NCBI GenBank assembly: GCA_028023455.1
Contig: JAQFVV010012402.1
Span: forward strand, 17,048,935-17,112,934
Direction of reading: 5' to 3'
Length of the DNA: 64,000 bases
Source: Epiperipatus broadwayi
Taxonomy: Eukaryota > Onychophora > Udeonychophora > Euonychophora > Peripatidae
Under the pieces are notes generated by a model, which did not search any database, was not told the DNA's origin, and worked only from the letters and a program-made list of their open reading frames with translations. Every line of letters starts with the position of its first letter. The stretch's first letter is position 1. Of the stretch, positions 49,158-61,980 are shown in pieces. Made by a program: the position numbers and the translations under genes.

Positions 49158-49193
49158 ATGGAGGACAGCGACAATTCATCACAAAATGATAAG
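49158..49193 (+). CDS. COX20: COX20, exon 1
   Basis: ATG at 49158 opens MEDSDNSSQNDK, with the donor AAG then GTAATA after 36 nt (phase 0). It joins exon 2 (55078) in frame. COX20 proteins begin with a short, poorly conserved acidic segment before the conserved LK.{2}G block, so this fits. There is no cleavable presequence, as in other members, which insert into the inner membrane without one. The identification depends on exon 2. Exon 1 is supported by phase, start context and the head-to-head promoter. Confidence 0.72.
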
Positions 49194-49199
49194 GTAATA

Positions 49200-49660
49200 C
49201 TGTTATCCTATAGTTTTTTGTATCTTGTAATTTCACAACGAAATTGTTTTTAATACCAAATTTAAAACTAAATGAATAGTTATAACTGAAAAGCTTAAAT
49301 TTATTTTCAATAATAATATTTCTATATTTATAAGCAGGATACTCAAATAGGTTTTTTTTTTTTACCTTCTAAACCTGTCGACGTGATTATTGTTAGTTAA
49401 GAATTGCATTTTAAACAAAAATAGATATTTTTTTCTCTTTTGTTTCTTGTAAGCTATATCTATTTGCATCTAATACCTCGAAAATAAATTTAAATCATTG
49501 GAATATTACGACAGTAATAGTTGTTAGGAGTGGTGATAGCAAAATTATATCACTAATTAGGATTACTAGTTTTCAAATTTAACTATGGAGTATACTTTCA
49601 TGCATAAACTTATCTTTATTGTATACTTACTCCCCAAATAATATGGGTTATTTGATCTTA
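49200..49660. other. COX20 intron 1, AT-rich
   Basis: Nothing recognised beyond AT-rich intronic DNA. Confidence 0.45.
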
Positions 49661-49662
49661 TT

Positions 49663-49821
49663 AGAGGCAAAACTCTCCATACAGTAGCGTTACTCGTGTA
49701 AGCCAGGATAATCAATAGATGCAGGAAGGTTTGTATATAAAATCCTTTTCTAGTGCCTATTCATCCAATATCCCCAGACTAGTTTTTAGCTTGAAACTTT
49801 CATCAGTGAGGAGCTTTGAAG
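49663..49821 (+). mobile_element. SINE-like element, single arm, plus orientation
   Basis: It starts AGAGGCAAAACTCTCCATAC and runs in order through the 'taagccaggataatcaatag', 'atatccccagactagttttt' and 'catcagtgaggagctttg' blocks of the family. The family's 3' tail is missing and no direct repeats were found, so it is 3'-truncated or decayed. The plus-strand frame 49719-49904 overlaps it and is not a gene. Confidence 0.8.
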
Positions 49822-50239
49822 TATTTAAAAGATCTTTTGTTGTGCATCAAAGGAAACAATATTATAAATGGTGGCATATTGTACAGGGATATCTGATAGA
49901 CTAGAGAAACAGTTGAATCAGTCTTATGGCTGTGCCATTATCATATACAAATATGATATTGTATAGATGCTTAGATTAAATTGAATTATTGAACATAACA
50001 TCTCTGCTAACATCATACTGATGGAAGCTTAGACGAGTATCAACTTTCAACTATTATATGCTCATGAATTGGTGTAACTACCTAATCACAATGTAAGGCA
50101 ATACCTGCAGGCCCACACAGTCCAGGGGCTCATAAACTTGAAAATCTGTAACAAGGCAATTAAAATATATTCACATGAAAACAATTATTAACTATATCTC
50201 GTAAATTGTCATTGTTATATGATGTAAGAAATTGGAAAA

Positions 50240-50815
50240 TTATTTTGAAAAATCCAAAGTAACCTTTACAACATATACAAGGCTATTGCTCCTTGTTTAA
50301 AAACTAATTTATTTGAGTCTTTTAAAAATTTACATTGGTTGCATTGCCATCCTATATTTTCTAAACCTAAGAAAATTATTAATATTATGGATGCTGATGT
50401 GTTAGACAATTGCTCAAATCTTAGAAATAAATACCTAAAACTTTTTTCAGAACAGGTTGCTAGACAATTCAAGTGATTTCTTTATTAAAAGACAGTCCTA
50501 CAAATAAAATGACAATTAAGAATTTCTCAGACTTGTTAATTATTAAATACAGATATTTGGAAAGTGAATTTAGTGAAATATATTCCATTTTCTTGTTATT
50601 TTTTATATTTCCAAAAACTAGTTAGTATTAAAAGGTCTTTTAGTAAATTAAAAATAATAAAAGATTATAAAAGAAATTTAGTTGCCAAACCATGCTTTAA
50701 GATATTGCAATATTAGCTATTGAACAGAATGAAGCATCTGAAATGGACTTAAAAGAACTAATTAGTGATTTTGCAAATGCAAAGGTTAGGAGGAAGGATT
50801 TTAAAAGTGAGTACT
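50240..50815 (+). mobile_element. hAT transposase fossil (C-terminal dimerisation domain)
   Basis: Plus-strand translation gives VSIKRSFSKLKIIKDYKRNL at 50621-50680, the 'SVERSFSKLKLIK.YLR' core of the hAT dimerisation domain. In a shifted frame, DIAILAIEQNEASEMDLKEL at 50701-50760 and ISDFANAKVRRKDFKS complete it. Upstream sequence (SKPKKIINIMDADVLDN near 50355-50410) may be an earlier part of the same protein. A frameshift and stops make it inactive. It lies in COX20 intron 1. It is not evidently the source of the non-autonomous hAT at 32764-33512, whose ends are not found here. Confidence 0.85.
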
Positions 50816-50829
50816 TCTATTAAATTATT

Positions 50830-52590
50830 TTATATGATATTTATAATATAAAATAAATAATTAAAAATTTGTGAATGCATGAAAAATCAAAATTCCAAAT
50901 TTTAAAATAGGGCCCTTTTTTGAATTTCTGACTTTGGGCCCAATTTTTTTAGTTATGCTACTGTATTTATGATAGATATTTTTGTTGCCTTGCCTAATAT
51001 CTTATGATTGTTTCATCAGTAAATATATTATGAAGTTTATTTGTTGGCCATATTATTGTATAATGTCTGATGATACCTTCTTGCAGCTTCATCAACGTGA
51101 TTAGTATTTAGACTCTGTACATAGACTGATATTTAGTAAATTAAATTATTTGTTAACGTCTATAACTTAAAAATATTTTTATTTCACAAACAATACTTGT
51201 AAAACAATTTTGTATTAAACTATCGGAAACAATTATAAATGACCTTATGCAAACCAAAAAATTGTATCAGATAGATGGCAACACTTGTTTTTCAATTATC
51301 TGTGGTGGAGAAGACTATTGACAACATTTAAATTTATTTTATGTTCTCATTTACCAGATAGACTTTTTTCAAAAGGCTCATAATATGTATTTGAAGGATT
51401 CATATTTGTACTTATAATGAGCATACATATCAACCAACTTATAATGGAACATCTGATTACAAAATCTTTTTTGTGAGAAAACATGTAAATAAATACTAGC
51501 ATTTTCACAGTTTTATTTTTCCTAATATATTCTCTGCAAACTTGATGTTTTCCTAATATTTAAACCAGACAATGATATCATAAGTTAACTATATGCTTAT
51601 ATGTACAGACTATCATTTGATATAGTTACCTATATGCAGCTCATCGTTGTATCTGCGAAACATCCAAGCTAGTCAGTGATGAGATTTTCCAGACATCTTT
51701 GGTTTTGGATATGTTATGACAATATTGTTATTGTTTTTTTTACAAAAATCGTAACATACTGACCTTCTCAAATCTTGTTTGTTCTTACATTTATTATGGT
51801 TTTGATAATAGATATATCTTACAAGTTTATAGTGGCTCTAATTAATGGTATTTGTATTTAAGGAATTGATCATTTTCTAATTATATTTGTGGTTTTATGT
51901 TCATCTATCATAAAGATTTGAAGTTTTTTAAAAGTTCCAAACTGATCTAAGATCTTTCTTTCCAGAAGTCACTCCATAGCCATCCATAATTGATTGACAA
52001 ATTGATATTAATTATTCATAATTAGAGAGTAAACATTAAAAATCCTCATTACCTGACATTTAATTAATCCAGTGATGTTGTCTTCTTTACTGCTCTTTTA
52101 CAACCATTTGGAGACCTTTGTCCTGCAATGAACTATTTAAAGTGTTTTATCTATTTTCTGTATATAACTAAATAAGAGAGATGGTGATTACTTTGTACTT
52201 ACAATAATAAATTATATTGTGAAACATACATTTTGGCTATTTTTAAATAATCAACTTCAGATTTATAAAAAAATTAAAAATGCGACTGAATGTTATTTTC
52301 TGTCACAAACACATTTATTAATTGACAGATTCAAATATAACAAGTATATTTATTCCTTCTGGATGGATGTAAACAATTGAAATTATTAGGTAAATCCATG
52401 TAAGAATTAGAATCTTGTGCAATTTTTACTAGGCAATCACCAATTACAATTGCTAATCTCAAGCAGAACCATATGTGCTAGTAAATCATACCTTTTGAGC
52501 AAAATTTATTCGGAAATAAGCAAATTGCTTTTACCTCGATGTCCAAGATGGTTTATAAGAAATCAGTTATTTTTCTATCAAGATTTTGAA
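50830..52590. other. COX20 intron 1, AT-rich
   Basis: No exon or named element was recognised. Confidence 0.45.
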
Positions 52591-52599
52591 AATTTGATA

Positions 52600-52740
52600 T
52601 TTTCTCTGAAGCTTCAATAGTAACAGTCATTTCTCCCCATGAGAGTTACATATTTATATGGTAACTATGTTCTCTGAAGTCTCAATAATAACAAGTCATC
52701 TCTCCTCATGACAATTATATATTTATGTGTTAAATATTTT
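52600..52740. repeat. 68 bp tandem duplication
   Basis: TTCTCTGAAG at 52602 recurs at 52670, with 'cttcaatagtaacag...tcatttctccccatga' matched by 'tctcaataataacaagtcatctctcctcatga'. Two diverged copies. Confidence 0.75.
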
Positions 52741-53179
52741 CATGGGTAATTAAGATATATACGTAACTTAACAGGCAAGCAGCAAACGTTAAGATCACGG
52801 AATTGTGGGAAAGTTAGCCTTTCAAAGCTTTAATTGACAAAGATTATTGGGATAATCGAAAGCACTCCTAAATGGATAAAATTTTTAGTTATTTAGTTAC
52901 TGTATTTTACAAATATTCAATTATATAATTAGGTAAATCTTTGTATTAATTGAAAAAAAAGTGTGAAAAACAATGTTATTAATTGCCAGCCCAAAATCAA
53001 TCATATAGCAAAGTCCAATCATTTTTATCTATCTTTTATTCGTAGTCAACTGCTTCTTTGTCAGTGCCCAAAATGATTTATGAGAAATAAAGTCAGACTA
53101 TATTTATATACATCAAATGATCAAATTTCAATCTTAAAACAAAATTTGTACATCTTCAAAATCCCAGTAGTTACAAATC

Positions 53180-53640
53180 ATCTTCTCATTGTGATCTGTT
53201 TTTTATTTTCAAATAAAATTCAAACAAAAGCTATTGTGAGATGCTAGAACACATGGTTTATCATTAATGTATATTTTTTGTCTAATCATTACACGGATTT
53301 TTTCATTTATTGTAAATTATTCATGAAAATATTTGATTTAACGTATCAATAATTTTTATGCAGAGATAATTTGTGACTACTAGAATTTTAGAGAAGAGGT
53401 ACATGCAAAAATAATTGACTATAAAACAATTTGGGCATTGAGATAAAAGTGATCTGTCTTTTATCACCAAGTCAAAATTCAGGCAAAAACAATTGTGGTT
53501 TGCTTAGGATTGTTCATTTTAATTAATAGTTGGTTTTATCTATTTATTTTAATTATTTATATCTTAATTATTCATAAAAATAGTTAATGTAACATTTATT
53601 AGCCTAATGAAAAAAGTTTTGTAACATAATAATTGCTATG
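53180..53640. repeat. Degenerate tandem repeat, period about 260 bp
   Basis: 'gtgatctgttttttatttt' near 53190 matches 'gtgatctgtcttttatcacc' near 53450, followed in both by 'aaaattcaRRcaaaa' and 'attgtgRg' and later by 'ttattcataaaaat'-like sequence. Looser matches to the 52500-52740 region suggest a longer, older array. Confidence 0.5.
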
Positions 53641-53649
53641 TTCGGATTC

Positions 53650-55060
53650 GAAACAATTACTGCAATTGTGCCTGTTACTATGAGTGTGAAACAAATAACA
53701 TATTATAAATAAAAGAAAAGTCTCTCAGACCATGGAATGTTGGAAATATTATTTAATTGTTAAATTATTCTACTATTAAAACAATCTGTTATAGAATAAA
53801 AAAAATATTTACAGAATATATACATATATAGGTATATTTACCTTTACAATTAATTACAAAATCCTTAGACATATTAAAATAATAATATAGACCAAGGGTA
53901 GCCTTTAAATTCACCTAGAATCCCCTTCAGTGAGGATTAACTGAGTATGTAGGTCAGTCCAGATCCTTCTTGATTTTTGTTTATCCTCTTTGCTGGCCTT
54001 GCTTCCTCTTTAGTTCAAAACAATTGTTATTTATTGCCAGATTCCATTCACTGAGAAAACACATTCAGTGAGCATCATTGACCGTTCAAGTCATTGGCAT
54101 CAATCTACACACTGGTTTTTGGTGATTTATGCTCAATCATATCTTAGTTAAGATGGGATCCGGGCAAATCTTTTAAAATTAGTGTATGCATGTATTTTTC
54201 CACACAGCAGTATTTTATTATATCATGAATATATTTTATAATCTTCTTAAGATTTTTAGGTATCTTAAAATTTGGCTTAGTTTTGTATTTTTTGTTAATT
54301 CTGTTAGTTGATTTATTTTATACACATTAGTATTATATTGCAAAAATGTAGCCATATTTATTAAACTTGTGTCTAAAATGATTAAATTGATTATTTTTCT
54401 ATTTAGTTAATAAAACTGAAAATATTTTGTATATTATTTAAATTATGTCTTGATTTTGTATTTTACTTTTTATTTGTATTGATATTTTGTGTGTGAAAAA
54501 AATCTAAATTTTATTGTTTATTCAAAACAATTTAAGACTGTTTGAATTTGCTTTCCATAAATAATAATAAATTATTACATTTGTTACTTTTAAATGCAGT
54601 ATTTAATATCTACGCATGCATGATTACTATATTTTTATTTATAGCTATTGATATTTGGTGAATCAATATCAGTGAGTAGGTGTAGATATATTAGATATAT
54701 AATATCATCTGAAGCAAAGTTCAGTTAAAGTAAAGCATATTTTGCAAGGCATTTTAAAGTTTTACATCGTTTTATTGAAATTATAGAGCTTAATATAATA
54801 AATTGTGGCATGTTTTCCAAAACTTGTTATTAAATCATAAACTATCATCATATAAAATTTTCCAGACTGGTCTTTTTTGCTATACATGCATGGAATAATA
54901 TTTCTTTTGTGAGCTTGAGATTTGATGGGATGCTGACATTAATAATTGTAAAACATTCTCTTTCAAAAAAGGAAAATTCATTAGGTTCAGCTAAAAGTAT
55001 TGTTTTGATCAAAATTTATAAATGAACATTGTTTTTTTTTTTTTTACTTTTGTTTTCATA
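53650..55060. other. COX20 intron 1, AT-rich
   Basis: No element recognised. The end carries the pyrimidine tract of the exon 2 acceptor. Confidence 0.45.
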
Positions 55061-55077
55061 CCAACATTTTATTTTAG

Positions 55078-55189
55078 GAACTGAAAATATTTGGTAGAAA
55101 TATTGCAGAAATTCCCTGTTTTAGAACTTCATTTATGTATGGCATTTGGAGTGGACTAGGAACTGGTTTGGCATATTTTATGTTTACTA
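55078..55189 (+). CDS. COX20: COX20, exon 2 (first transmembrane region)
   Basis: This 112 nt exon has acceptor ATTTTAG and donor ACTA then GTAAGT, entering in phase 0 and leaving in phase 1. It encodes ELKIFGRNIAEIPCFRTSFM followed by YGIWSGLGTGLAYFMFT and the first base of a further codon. This lines up along its whole length with human COX20 ('LKLLGFLDVENTPCARHSIL YG...G.FLFTS'). It contains the conserved IPC-R motif and the first membrane helix. COX20 is a small inner-membrane chaperone that stabilises newly made COX2 and hands it to the copper-insertion factors. The next exon, expected to carry the second helix and the Cys-Arg-Tyr-Asn motif, was not found in the remaining 8.8 kb, so the gene probably continues past 64000. 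Confidence 0.92.
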
Positions 55190-56460
55190 GTAAGTTTACA
55201 ATTTTTTTTTTTTAATTAATAAGTATATGCCTTTTCAATTTGTTTTTATAAATTTTGGGATATTTTATTTACTAGATTAATTATTCAAATAATTACAAAA
55301 TAATTCATAGATAGCAATTCAATGATTGATCAGTGAATGAGTACTTAGGTAATTCATAGCTAGAGAGTAAAACAAGAAAAGAAATCTTATATTTGGTTAA
55401 GCTGGTGGGTAGCTCACAAAATAATCCTGGAGAGCCTTTTGATTCAAAGTAGTCATGCACATATTTATATATTTTATACATTAGACAACTTCCATATTTC
55501 TCCATTCTTTTTTATTTCGTAAATAATTTCATATAAATAAAGATACAATAAAAGGCAAATAACCCCCAAAATGCATTTCCTAACAATATTTGATTATTTA
55601 CATTTTATGATTATTTCTTGATTGGCTTCTTGTATGTGCTATATGTTAGTCAAAGATACTTTATAATTCTTGCCAAAATAGATTAAATTTACTAAATGAT
55701 ATAAATTAAGTACATTACATGAAATATTTTTTGTAGGATAAAAGTAGAATATACACCTATAATACAATTGTCACATCTCTCTTTAAGAAAACTTTGATAA
55801 ACTTCCAAAAAAAAATTATTTTGTTATGAAATTTTTTTTTTTTTAAATTTAACAAAGTTTATTTAATTAAAGCACTGACAGTTAGATTATGGTATATAGT
55901 ATATTTTATTATTTTATCATATGAAAAAATATTCCTTTCTGTGTAATTAAATGTATTTAATGTACTGATAGTTATGGGGTATTTATATTATGTTATTGTA
56001 AATAATCAATTATTTAACTTTAAGTTTTCAAAAGTTAAAAAAAAAAAAAAAATCAACAACTTGATAAAAATTTTTTTTAATCCAGACATGATGATAATTT
56101 TTTTATTAGGAGCTAGATCTTAGTTTGTTGTTATACAATGTTATTTTAAAATTAGGTTCATTCTCAATAATGACTTTCTTATCACTCTATATTTTAGCAT
56201 TAAGCAATTTATGCACTAATTGCAGTTTTTATTAATACAACAAAGTCTAATCACACCACTGATAAATGAGGTTAAACGATGATTCCTATTGCACTTTTTA
56301 TATAGATAAAAATAACTAAACATTAATTTATTTCGTTATATATTTCATCTTTTTGTATTAAATGAAATAGAAATAGTTAGTAAATAGTTAAATACATGTA
56401 AAATACATATAAGCAATATACAAAACAAGAGACTTGTAATTGATAAATTTTAGATATTTA
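55190..56460. other. COX20 intron 2, AT-rich
   Basis: AT-rich, with A runs near 56040. The minus-strand frame 55305-55505 has no domain or splice context. No exon recognised. Confidence 0.45.
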
Positions 56461-57113
56461 AAAAAAAAAAAAATTGTAAAGAACATAGGTGGGCTAAATT
56501 GTCATTGATCTAAGAGAAGATATGTGGCTTATTATATTTAGATACTGGAAATAGTAACGATATGAAAGAGTGGAATAAATGTATTTGGAAATATTTGCAA
56601 AAGAATGTAGATTAGTTTAGTGTTATTGTAAAATATTCATTGTAGATATGAATTTGAAGTATATTGTTGATTATGTTAGTCGATAAATAGGAACAGGAAA
56701 TTATAAAAAAAAAAAAAAATTGCTTGACGAACAAGAAAAGGATTGCAATAGACATCATAATTTTATGCTGATAGAATTAGGAGTATCTGAAAAGTTAGTC
56801 ATAGAATTTTATAGAAAGGTTGAAGAAAGACGATGAGTCTAAATTGAATAGACTTAATAATTTTTGGGAAAGAATTATAGAAGATGATAAATTTAAAACT
56901 TAGGAAGACTAAACTGATATGGTGAGGAAGGTTGCAAATGACTATTTAGAACGAATAGTAATGATGAAAACAAATATAATTTTTTTTTTTAAAAAACTGT
57001 AAAAGAAAAAAGGGGAAAAAGTGTGTAGGCAAGTCTCCATCGTAGAATCACTCTAAGGCAACATATGATGATGTCCAGAAAAGTCCATGTTCACACATGT
57101 AGCCTCCATGGAC

Positions 57114-57275
57114 AAATGTCTCCTAGTTGGACAATTCTAGACCATGTGCTCTATTGATTAATTATTAGAATTTCTTTACATTGACTTAGTTAATAAATGT
57201 CTCCTAGTTGGACAATTCTAGACCATGTGCTCTATTGATTAATTATTAGAATTTCTTTACATCGACTTAGTTAAT
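57114..57275. repeat. 81 bp direct tandem duplication
   Basis: Two copies of an 81 bp unit beginning 'aaatgtctcctagttggaca' start at 57114 and 57195. They differ at only one or two bases (for example 'acattgactt' against 'acatcgactt'). This is a recent local duplication inside COX20 intron 2. Confidence 0.92.
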
Positions 57276-57784
57276 CAATTCAAATTCTGCTGATTATCTA
57301 CAAGTTAAATCTTCTATTTTCAATTATTATTAATTAATTGAATTCAATTAATTTATCTCTTTTGAGATTTTAAACAATCTAATTAAAGTTGTTTTATCAA
57401 GTTCGTAATTAAACTTTTTGTAATTTTTTTTTTTGCTGATTTGATAAGTTTTACTTTATTTATTTTTCATTAAAATTTATTTAGATATTTTCTCTAATTT
57501 CATATGTATTCTAACATACACACACAAACATAACAGCAACACTAATAGTATGCAAAGATATATATAGATATATATATAGAAGAGAAATACAAAAGGCTAT
57601 TATATTATTAAATGCAAAGGCAAGATAATTTTAGGATAGGTAAGAATTTGAAAAAGTAATCAATGAATTTAATTCTTGAATGGTGATGAACTTAATTCAT
57701 GAGAAGATAGATAGAGTAGTGGGTGCAGAATTAAATAAATAGATTAAAAAAGAAGAAAAAGCAAGAAGACTAGATGATAAGTGC

Positions 57785-58300
57785 TGTGTCCGCAAGTATG
57801 ACTGGGCTGCCAGCAAATGAATATATACAAAAAAAGACTCACAATATTTTAAGTAATCAGAATAGCGAATAGTTTGTAACAACACTATCTCTACAGTTCG
57901 CTAATGTTCAATTCCCTCCATGTACATTCAGGCTGCCTGCTACAAAGCGGTTCACAATGGGCTAGGTTTATGCACACCTTGGCTCCGGTCCAGTTTAGCT
58001 GTACACAAACATATCGTAATGTAGCACTACGACCGACTATAAGCTCTTACAGCTTCCATCTTTGCAACAGTCTACCAGTAACTCCGCTTGAAAACCGCTG
58101 GAAACTCAACTCTTCATTTAGCTGCTATCCAGATGGTTTCCTCAGGCTACGGTCTCCCAATCTCTATGGGCCTATTCAGCTATGCCTGTGAACTACATTT
58201 CCACTGAGCGCTGGACATTAACCGAAGCACTGACGCTAGATCTCTCTTATCGGAATTGAACAGCAAAGTCAACTGGAGATGCACTAGAATAATGGCCTGA
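57785..58300. other. GC-richer insert of unknown origin
   Basis: About 500 bp with markedly higher GC content than the surroundings. A 95-codon plus-strand frame (57904-58191) shows no domain I recognise and no splice sites. It interrupts LINE-like sequence on both sides (LINE-type ORF debris before, RT after), so it is most likely another transposon, for example a solo LTR or SINE cluster. I could not define its ends. Confidence 0.4.
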
Positions 58301-58559
58301 CATACTTGTTAATACTCTTTTTATAGCTTTCTGATAACTGCAACAATTAATTATATTCTCCAATAAGTAAGGTCTCTTATCTAGAAATATTTGCAGTCAG
58401 CAAATATTTCTTGGAATTGTCGATCGCCTTTATGTTAATACTTGAATTAAATTCCTCATTTATCAGTACGCGATCTAAAAACAATCTTTTGAATAAATTC
58501 TAGTTTTTCTGTAGTGTACAAACTTGTATGCAATTTTTACAAAAATACAACAATAAGAC

Positions 58560-59790
58560 AATTGAAATGTTAATAGATACAGTATTAATTGATTTAAAAG
58601 AAAGCTTTAATAAAATTATAAACAATAATAAAATTACAGCTAAATAAAAGTGGTGTGATTATTGGATTACTAAATAAAGGAAACAAATATTAAGATTATT
58701 AACCAACTATAGTCCAGCAACAATTATCATAATTTATAAAATATTTGCATATATATTGATGGATAGAACTAGGTCTTGTGAAAGAGTATAAATCTTGGTG
58801 GAGATTCAGAATTGTTATTCATTTGATTGAAGTGCTTTATAAAGGAAATAAACTACAGTATTACTAATTACACTTTTGATATAGAAAAGATGTATAGATT
58901 GAATAGAAATAGATGTGAAGATTTATTCCTATTGAATTCCCATTTTAAAAATATAGAACTATATTTGAAGTTGCTAAGAAGGTAGTTTTTATAAATATCA
59001 ATTAGATTATATGTAATCAATAGAAGTTAAATGTGATATCAAGTTGAAACAAGGATATCCATTATTACCTTTATTTTTATTTTGCTTCTAAGACAATTGG
59101 GCATTGAAATTGAAAGCTGAGGTTAGGTTGGGGATTAGAATTAAGACAAAAAGCAAAAAAGTAGTAGTAGTTAAAAACTATACATATGGTTCATCAGATA
59201 ATTTGGAAAAGGATGATAGTATCTGCTTTAGCATTTGGAAATGAGGCATTTTGTATTTGTTTAGGAATTTTAAATTTGATGGTGAATTATACATAGCAAA
59301 GAAGATGAAAGGGAAAATGGGACAAATTCCCTTTTTAATGAGGAAAGTAAAAAGCAAATTAAAAGTTACAATATATGAATGAAAATAGATTATTAAAGAT
59401 AATATTTAAGTGGATTATGTGGAGAGTCCAACACATGGGATAAGAAAGCTTTCACAATATATAGCTAGTAGATACAATAATGTATGTGTTTATATAAGAA
59501 ATGAAATAAACAATAGAGAAGAAATTGCAGGTATATATAATGATGAGGAGTGAAAAGAAAGTAGATAAATTGATTTAGAGGTAAAAAGTAGAATTGTAGA
59601 AAAGTGATATGAATAAAAATAATTCATAATTATATAAAAATAAAAAATATATAGAATATGAAAATATATATGATAACTCTAGAAAACACTCATTACTATT
59701 TCATGCAATGGCGAGAGCTTTAAATATTAAGAAAAGAAGATAAAAAATGAAATAAGTATTTGGATTGTAGGTATGACTTAAACAGAGATG
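58560..59790 (+). mobile_element. LINE fossil, RT and C-terminal region, plus orientation
   Basis: Plus-strand translation shows NY.PATIIIIYKIFAYILMD near 58700-58765 (normally NNYRPIAVTSVLYKVFSY), DIEKMYRLNRNR-like near 58880-58910, KLKQGYPLLPLFLF near 59045-59085 (normally GLRQGCP...), then SPTHGIRKLSQYIASRYNN near 59427-59485 and a SLLFHAMARALN block near 59695-59735. The same blocks in the same order form the LINE at 6157-7935, so this is an older copy of that family. Heavily broken. Confidence 0.8.
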
Positions 59791-59799
59791 GAAGTGAAA

Positions 59800-61540
59800 G
59801 CATTGATGTTGAAAGAGGATAAAGATAAATTAAGTATAAAGATAAATTAAATGGAGAGTGGGAAAAATGTAAAAGTTAAAGGGAATAAATGTAATAGAAA
59901 TTTTACGTATTTTTATTTAAATCTTTATAACAAGACTAGAGAATAATAGAATAAAACAGCTTTTATTAAAATGAAATAAGAAAATAAAAATAGTGTGAAT
60001 CAGTGCTAGAAAAATAAAAGAAATAAATGAATTTAGTATAGTATATAATGGATTCAGAGGAAAATAATAAATAACTTGTTTAAATATGGCTTATGTAAAT
60101 ATCTAAAGGAAATATATTTTTTATTACATCTCTAATAGAGAATGTTACTGGTATTATGCAAGTAAGTTTAACATACTCATTTATTAGATAGATTTTTTTT
60201 TCAAAAATTCAAAGAAGCAGTTCAGAATATAATTGGATTTCTTTTTTTTATACTATACACATGCATTCTACATATGAACCAGTTTAAAAAAAGAACATCT
60301 GTATTAAGGATCCCTTTGTAAGAAATTTAAAACATATTTTATCAATATGTTCTTGGTCTTATTTTCTGTAAAGTGAATGTATCTAATATTGAAATCAGAA
60401 CTAAATATCCCAAATTATTTGTATTTTTATAATTTATTGTGTGTAGATATTTGTTTATTGAAGATTTTTTTTTAATCAGTATTGGATCATCATTTGAAAT
60501 TCACTATTCAAATCAAAAACGTTTTTAATCTTGACAGAAAAATTTTCCAGGTTTTTAATGTTTAAAAACTTGTATTTTTTTTATTGAAGTATCCATGATA
60601 AAAAGAGAAATCAAATTAGTTATTGTATTGCCATTTTGTTACTTCATATACATTTTCAGTATAGTTGAAATACATAAGATTCAACAAGGTTTGTAACACT
60701 ACATTTAAAATTCTTATCTTAATTCTTAAATAACAATGCTTGGGAATTTAATATTAATGGATTTATTTGAGAAATCCTTTATCTAAGATAATGTGGTAAA
60801 AGGAAGCATTAGAGTAAATTGGTATAGTTTGTATTATTGCTATTAATGCAATACTGTTAAGTATCAGATTAGAAAATACATATTTTAATTTACTATATAG
60901 TGTCCTTTTGCTAAAAATGCTACACTTAATGTCACAATCCTATAATTTGTTTTAAGATAAAAACTTTAGGGTATTGAAACTTTTAATTCATTAGCTTGAG
61001 TAGTATAATAGGTGGTTGCCCTATAAATTTTTGGAATTAATTTCTTACCAACGAAACCAAATAGGCAGAAACTGGTTTAGGGATTAATTGACACTGCCAT
61101 CTAGTATTTATTGATTGAGTGAATAAAGTTTTAGACATTGGATGAGATTATATCAATTGTAGTTACAATATTTTTGAGATTTGTTTTCATAATTAGTACT
61201 TGATTTAATAATATAAATAGCACAGTTGTGAGAACAAATTCCCATTTTTAAAAGCAATTATCTTTGATTAGGGAGTTATTAATATTTTCTAATTAGTTAG
61301 TGTAGATTATTTTTTTGAATAGTGGGAATTGTATTTAGGAATCATCTTAAACTACACTATAGGTTTATTATTACATATCAAAAGACTTTACTTTTTAAAT
61401 ATCATCATTCTTGAAGTTTATAGCATTGCAAAATAGTCAATATCAAATCTTGAAATTTATTTTTGTTTCAAACAAAAGATCTCATGACTTTCATGCTTTA
61501 CATTTAATATTGGCATTAAAAATGGTAATTCATTGCTTCT
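59800..61540. other. COX20 intron 2, AT-rich
   Basis: The beginning may be the tail of the LINE fossil. Otherwise no exon or named element. Confidence 0.4.
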
Positions 61541-61545
61541 GCTAT

Positions 61546-61980
61546 CACAGAGGCAAAATTCTCCATACAATAGCACCACTCAGTGCAAGCCAGAATAATC
61601 AATGGATGCAGGAAGATCTGTGCATAAAATCCCTATCTAGTGCCTATTCATCCAATATCCCCAGATTAGTTTCTAGCTTATGGCTTTCATCAGTGAGTAG
61701 CTAAAAAAGTAAAAGGTGGCTAATGGAGGGTTTCATTAGATCCTGAGATCTAGGTGTAGTGCTCTCAGATCCAAGGCTTCTCACTGATGAAGGCCACAAG
61801 CTAGAAACTATTCTGGGGATATTGGATGAGTAGGAACTAGATAGGGATTTTAGAGACATTCCTGCATCCATTGATTATTCTGGCTTACACTGATGGCACT
61901 ATTGTATGGAAAGTTTTGCCTCTGTGAAAAACAGCTTGTGTAAGCATAAAGAATGGTGATCAAGTGATCTGTATTTTAGT
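61546..61980 (+). mobile_element. SINE-like foldback dimer, best-preserved copy
   Basis: The left arm starts CACAGAGGCAAAATTCTCCA and runs through 'atccaatatccccagattag' and 'catcagtgag'. After a spacer (about 61700-61755) the right arm runs back through 'tctcactgatgaaggccac', 'tattctggggatattggatg' and 'ttttgcctctgtg' (to about 61927). A single tail (AACAGCTTGTGTAAGC ... GATCAAGTGATCTG) ends it near 61979. Arms of about 170 bp are largely complementary, so a transcript would form a long hairpin. A possible 7 bp flank repeat TCATTGC is weak evidence compared with the 13 bp repeats of the other copies. Confidence 0.85.

Noticed and set aside
57904-58191. 95-codon plus-strand frame as a gene
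   Set aside because: It lies in a GC-richer insert where long frames arise easily. No recognised domain, start context or splice sites.
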